Shown piece by piece: positions 63,283-64,000 of a stretch of 64,000 nucleotides of DNA. The position numbers and the translations under genes are program-made. The notes under the pieces were generated by a model. The model searched no databases, was not told where the DNA came from, and saw nothing but the letters and a program-made list of their open reading frames with translations. The DNA comes from Choricystis sp. odSpoLacu1 (Eukaryota > Chlorophyta > Trebouxiophyceae), in assembly GCA_958009055.1 (NCBI GenBank), contig OY253649.1, forward strand, positions 558,001 through 622,000, read 5' to 3'. Every line of letters starts with the position of its first letter. Positions within the stretch are counted from its first letter, which is position 1.

Positions 63283-64000
63283 CGAAAAATAAAGGGGCGG
63301 GCGCAAGAGCGTCGCCACCAACCCACCCTCACCCACCACCCTCCCCACACACACACCACCCCACGCACCCCACCCAGTTCGGCGTCCCCCTCTACGGCGC
63401 CACCCTGTCGGGCGAGGTGCAGTTTGTGGGCGGCGACGCGGAAGGGTGCACCCCCTTCTCCGAGCGCGTGCGCCCCGGCACGCCCGGCTTCCCCGTCGTC
63501 CTGCTGGTGGACCGGGGGGACTGCTACTTCATCGAGAAAGCGTACAACGCGGAGAAGGCGGGGGCCCAGGTGAGAGGAAGGGGGAGGGCGGGGCTGCAGG
63601 GAAGGGACCGCAGAGACGCAGCCCCCCCAAAAAAACACACGCACACACGCACACCACCACCCACCCCACCCCACCCCGTCTCCACACAGGCCGTCATCGT
63701 GGCCGACTTCAAGGATGAGAAGCTGCTGACCATGTCCGCCCCCGAGGACAGGCCCGAGATCTCCAGGCTCAAGGAGGAGATCACCATCCCCACCGCCCTC
63801 GTCACGCGCGGCGTGGGGGAGGCCCTCAAACACGCGCTCAGCCGCCACGCCCGCGTCGTGGTGGAGCTGGACTGGTCCGACTCGGTCGCCCACCCCGACT
63901 CCCGGGTCGAGTGGGAGCTGTGGGGGTCGCCCGCGGACGGGTGCGGCGCGCCGTGCGACAGGCAGACGTCGTTTGTCAAAGCGATGGCGTCCCGGGCAGC
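62978..64000 (+). CDS. VSR: Vacuolar sorting receptor (PA domain), 3' end outside window
   Basis: Exons 62978-63124, 63378-63569 and 63690 to the window edge join in phase 0. A signal peptide (MRPSHRLLTLAVAALAASST) precedes WVVETNSLRIVEP. The protease-associated domain follows: GVPLYGATLSGEVQFVGGDA, VVLLVDRGDCYFIEKAYNAE and AVIVADFKDEKLLTM with ITIPTALVTRGVGEALKHAL. The order and wording match plant VSR/BP-80 receptors, type I proteins that carry soluble cargo from the Golgi or TGN to vacuoles. The EGF repeats and membrane anchor would lie beyond 64000. Intron 1 contains a 56-T run. Confidence 0.9.
63227..63282. repeat. Poly(T) run of 56 in VSR intron 1
   Basis: This is an uninterrupted run of 56 T on the plus strand, flanked by cgccg and cgaaaaataaagg. 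It is the longest homopolymer in the window and unlike the GC-rich surroundings. Confidence 0.95.

Noticed and set aside
1..64000. Bacterial or organellar origin of the window
   Set aside because: Sigma factor, uL14 and SDR genes could suggest bacteria, but spliceosomal introns, GCN1, Sm-D2, ArfGAP1, VAP and NOP10 show nuclear eukaryotic DNA.

Overview
This is a very GC-rich stretch of a eukaryotic nuclear genome, apparently from a unicellular green alga (Viridiplantae). It carries plastid-lineage genes: a plastid-type sigma-70 factor, a TIC236/TamB-type translocon protein, a plant-specific TIGR01589-domain protein, a CBM20 starch-binding protein and a vacuolar sorting receptor. Introns are short, begin almost always with GTGAG or GTGCG and end in a pyrimidine tract plus CAG. 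Genes lie 80-400 bp apart on both strands. I saw no tRNA, rRNA, CRISPR array or recognisable transposase. All names come from motif recognition without a database search.

Layout, 1-14 kb: BFR1-like coiled-coil protein (5' end outside the window); TXNDC9; ArfGAP1; NOP10; DRE2/CIAPIN1, divergent from SERRATE/ARS2; a plastid-like SRPBCC (COQ10-type) protein; Sm-D2; a short-chain dehydrogenase, divergent from a small unknown protein. 14-28 kb: VAP/MSP tail-anchored protein; an unresolved 1.5-kb interval with Cys-rich exons; the TIGR01589 protein; the CBM20 protein; a ZNF511-like zinc finger whose ATG overlaps the stop of a small helical ORF (ATGA); UFD2 (E4 U-box); plastid sigma factor; organellar-type lysyl-tRNA synthetase. 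28-31 kb: a secreted Cys-rich EF-hand gene split by a 1.19-kb palindrome. 31-48 kb: TIC236, divergent from HEMK2; GCN1 (2,596 aa), divergent from a SUMO-like (Rad60-SLD) protein. 49-57 kb: a CNBD/ankyrin potassium channel with a GCG selectivity filter, divergent from an OSCA/CSC1 channel. 57-64 kb: F-box-like protein, DnaJ-type zinc finger, UBE2T-like E2, single-thioredoxin PDI, mitoribosomal uL14, a 52-aa membrane microprotein, and the first exons of a vacuolar sorting receptor.

Two things stand out. First, about ten otherwise convincing genes are broken by frame changes that fall mostly at C-runs or CG-dinucleotide runs. Nearly all are explained by one surplus repeat unit, while the 7.7-kb GCN1 exon is intact. 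This looks like a consensus-sequence artefact, although slippage or recoding is possible. Second, the palindrome at 29.1-30.3 kb has two 585-bp arms, a 21-bp spacer and 14-bp direct repeats at the breakpoints. Removing the left arm and a 55-bp insert restores a clean reading frame with consistent intron phases, so it looks like a templated inverted duplication (or an assembly foldback) inside a gene.
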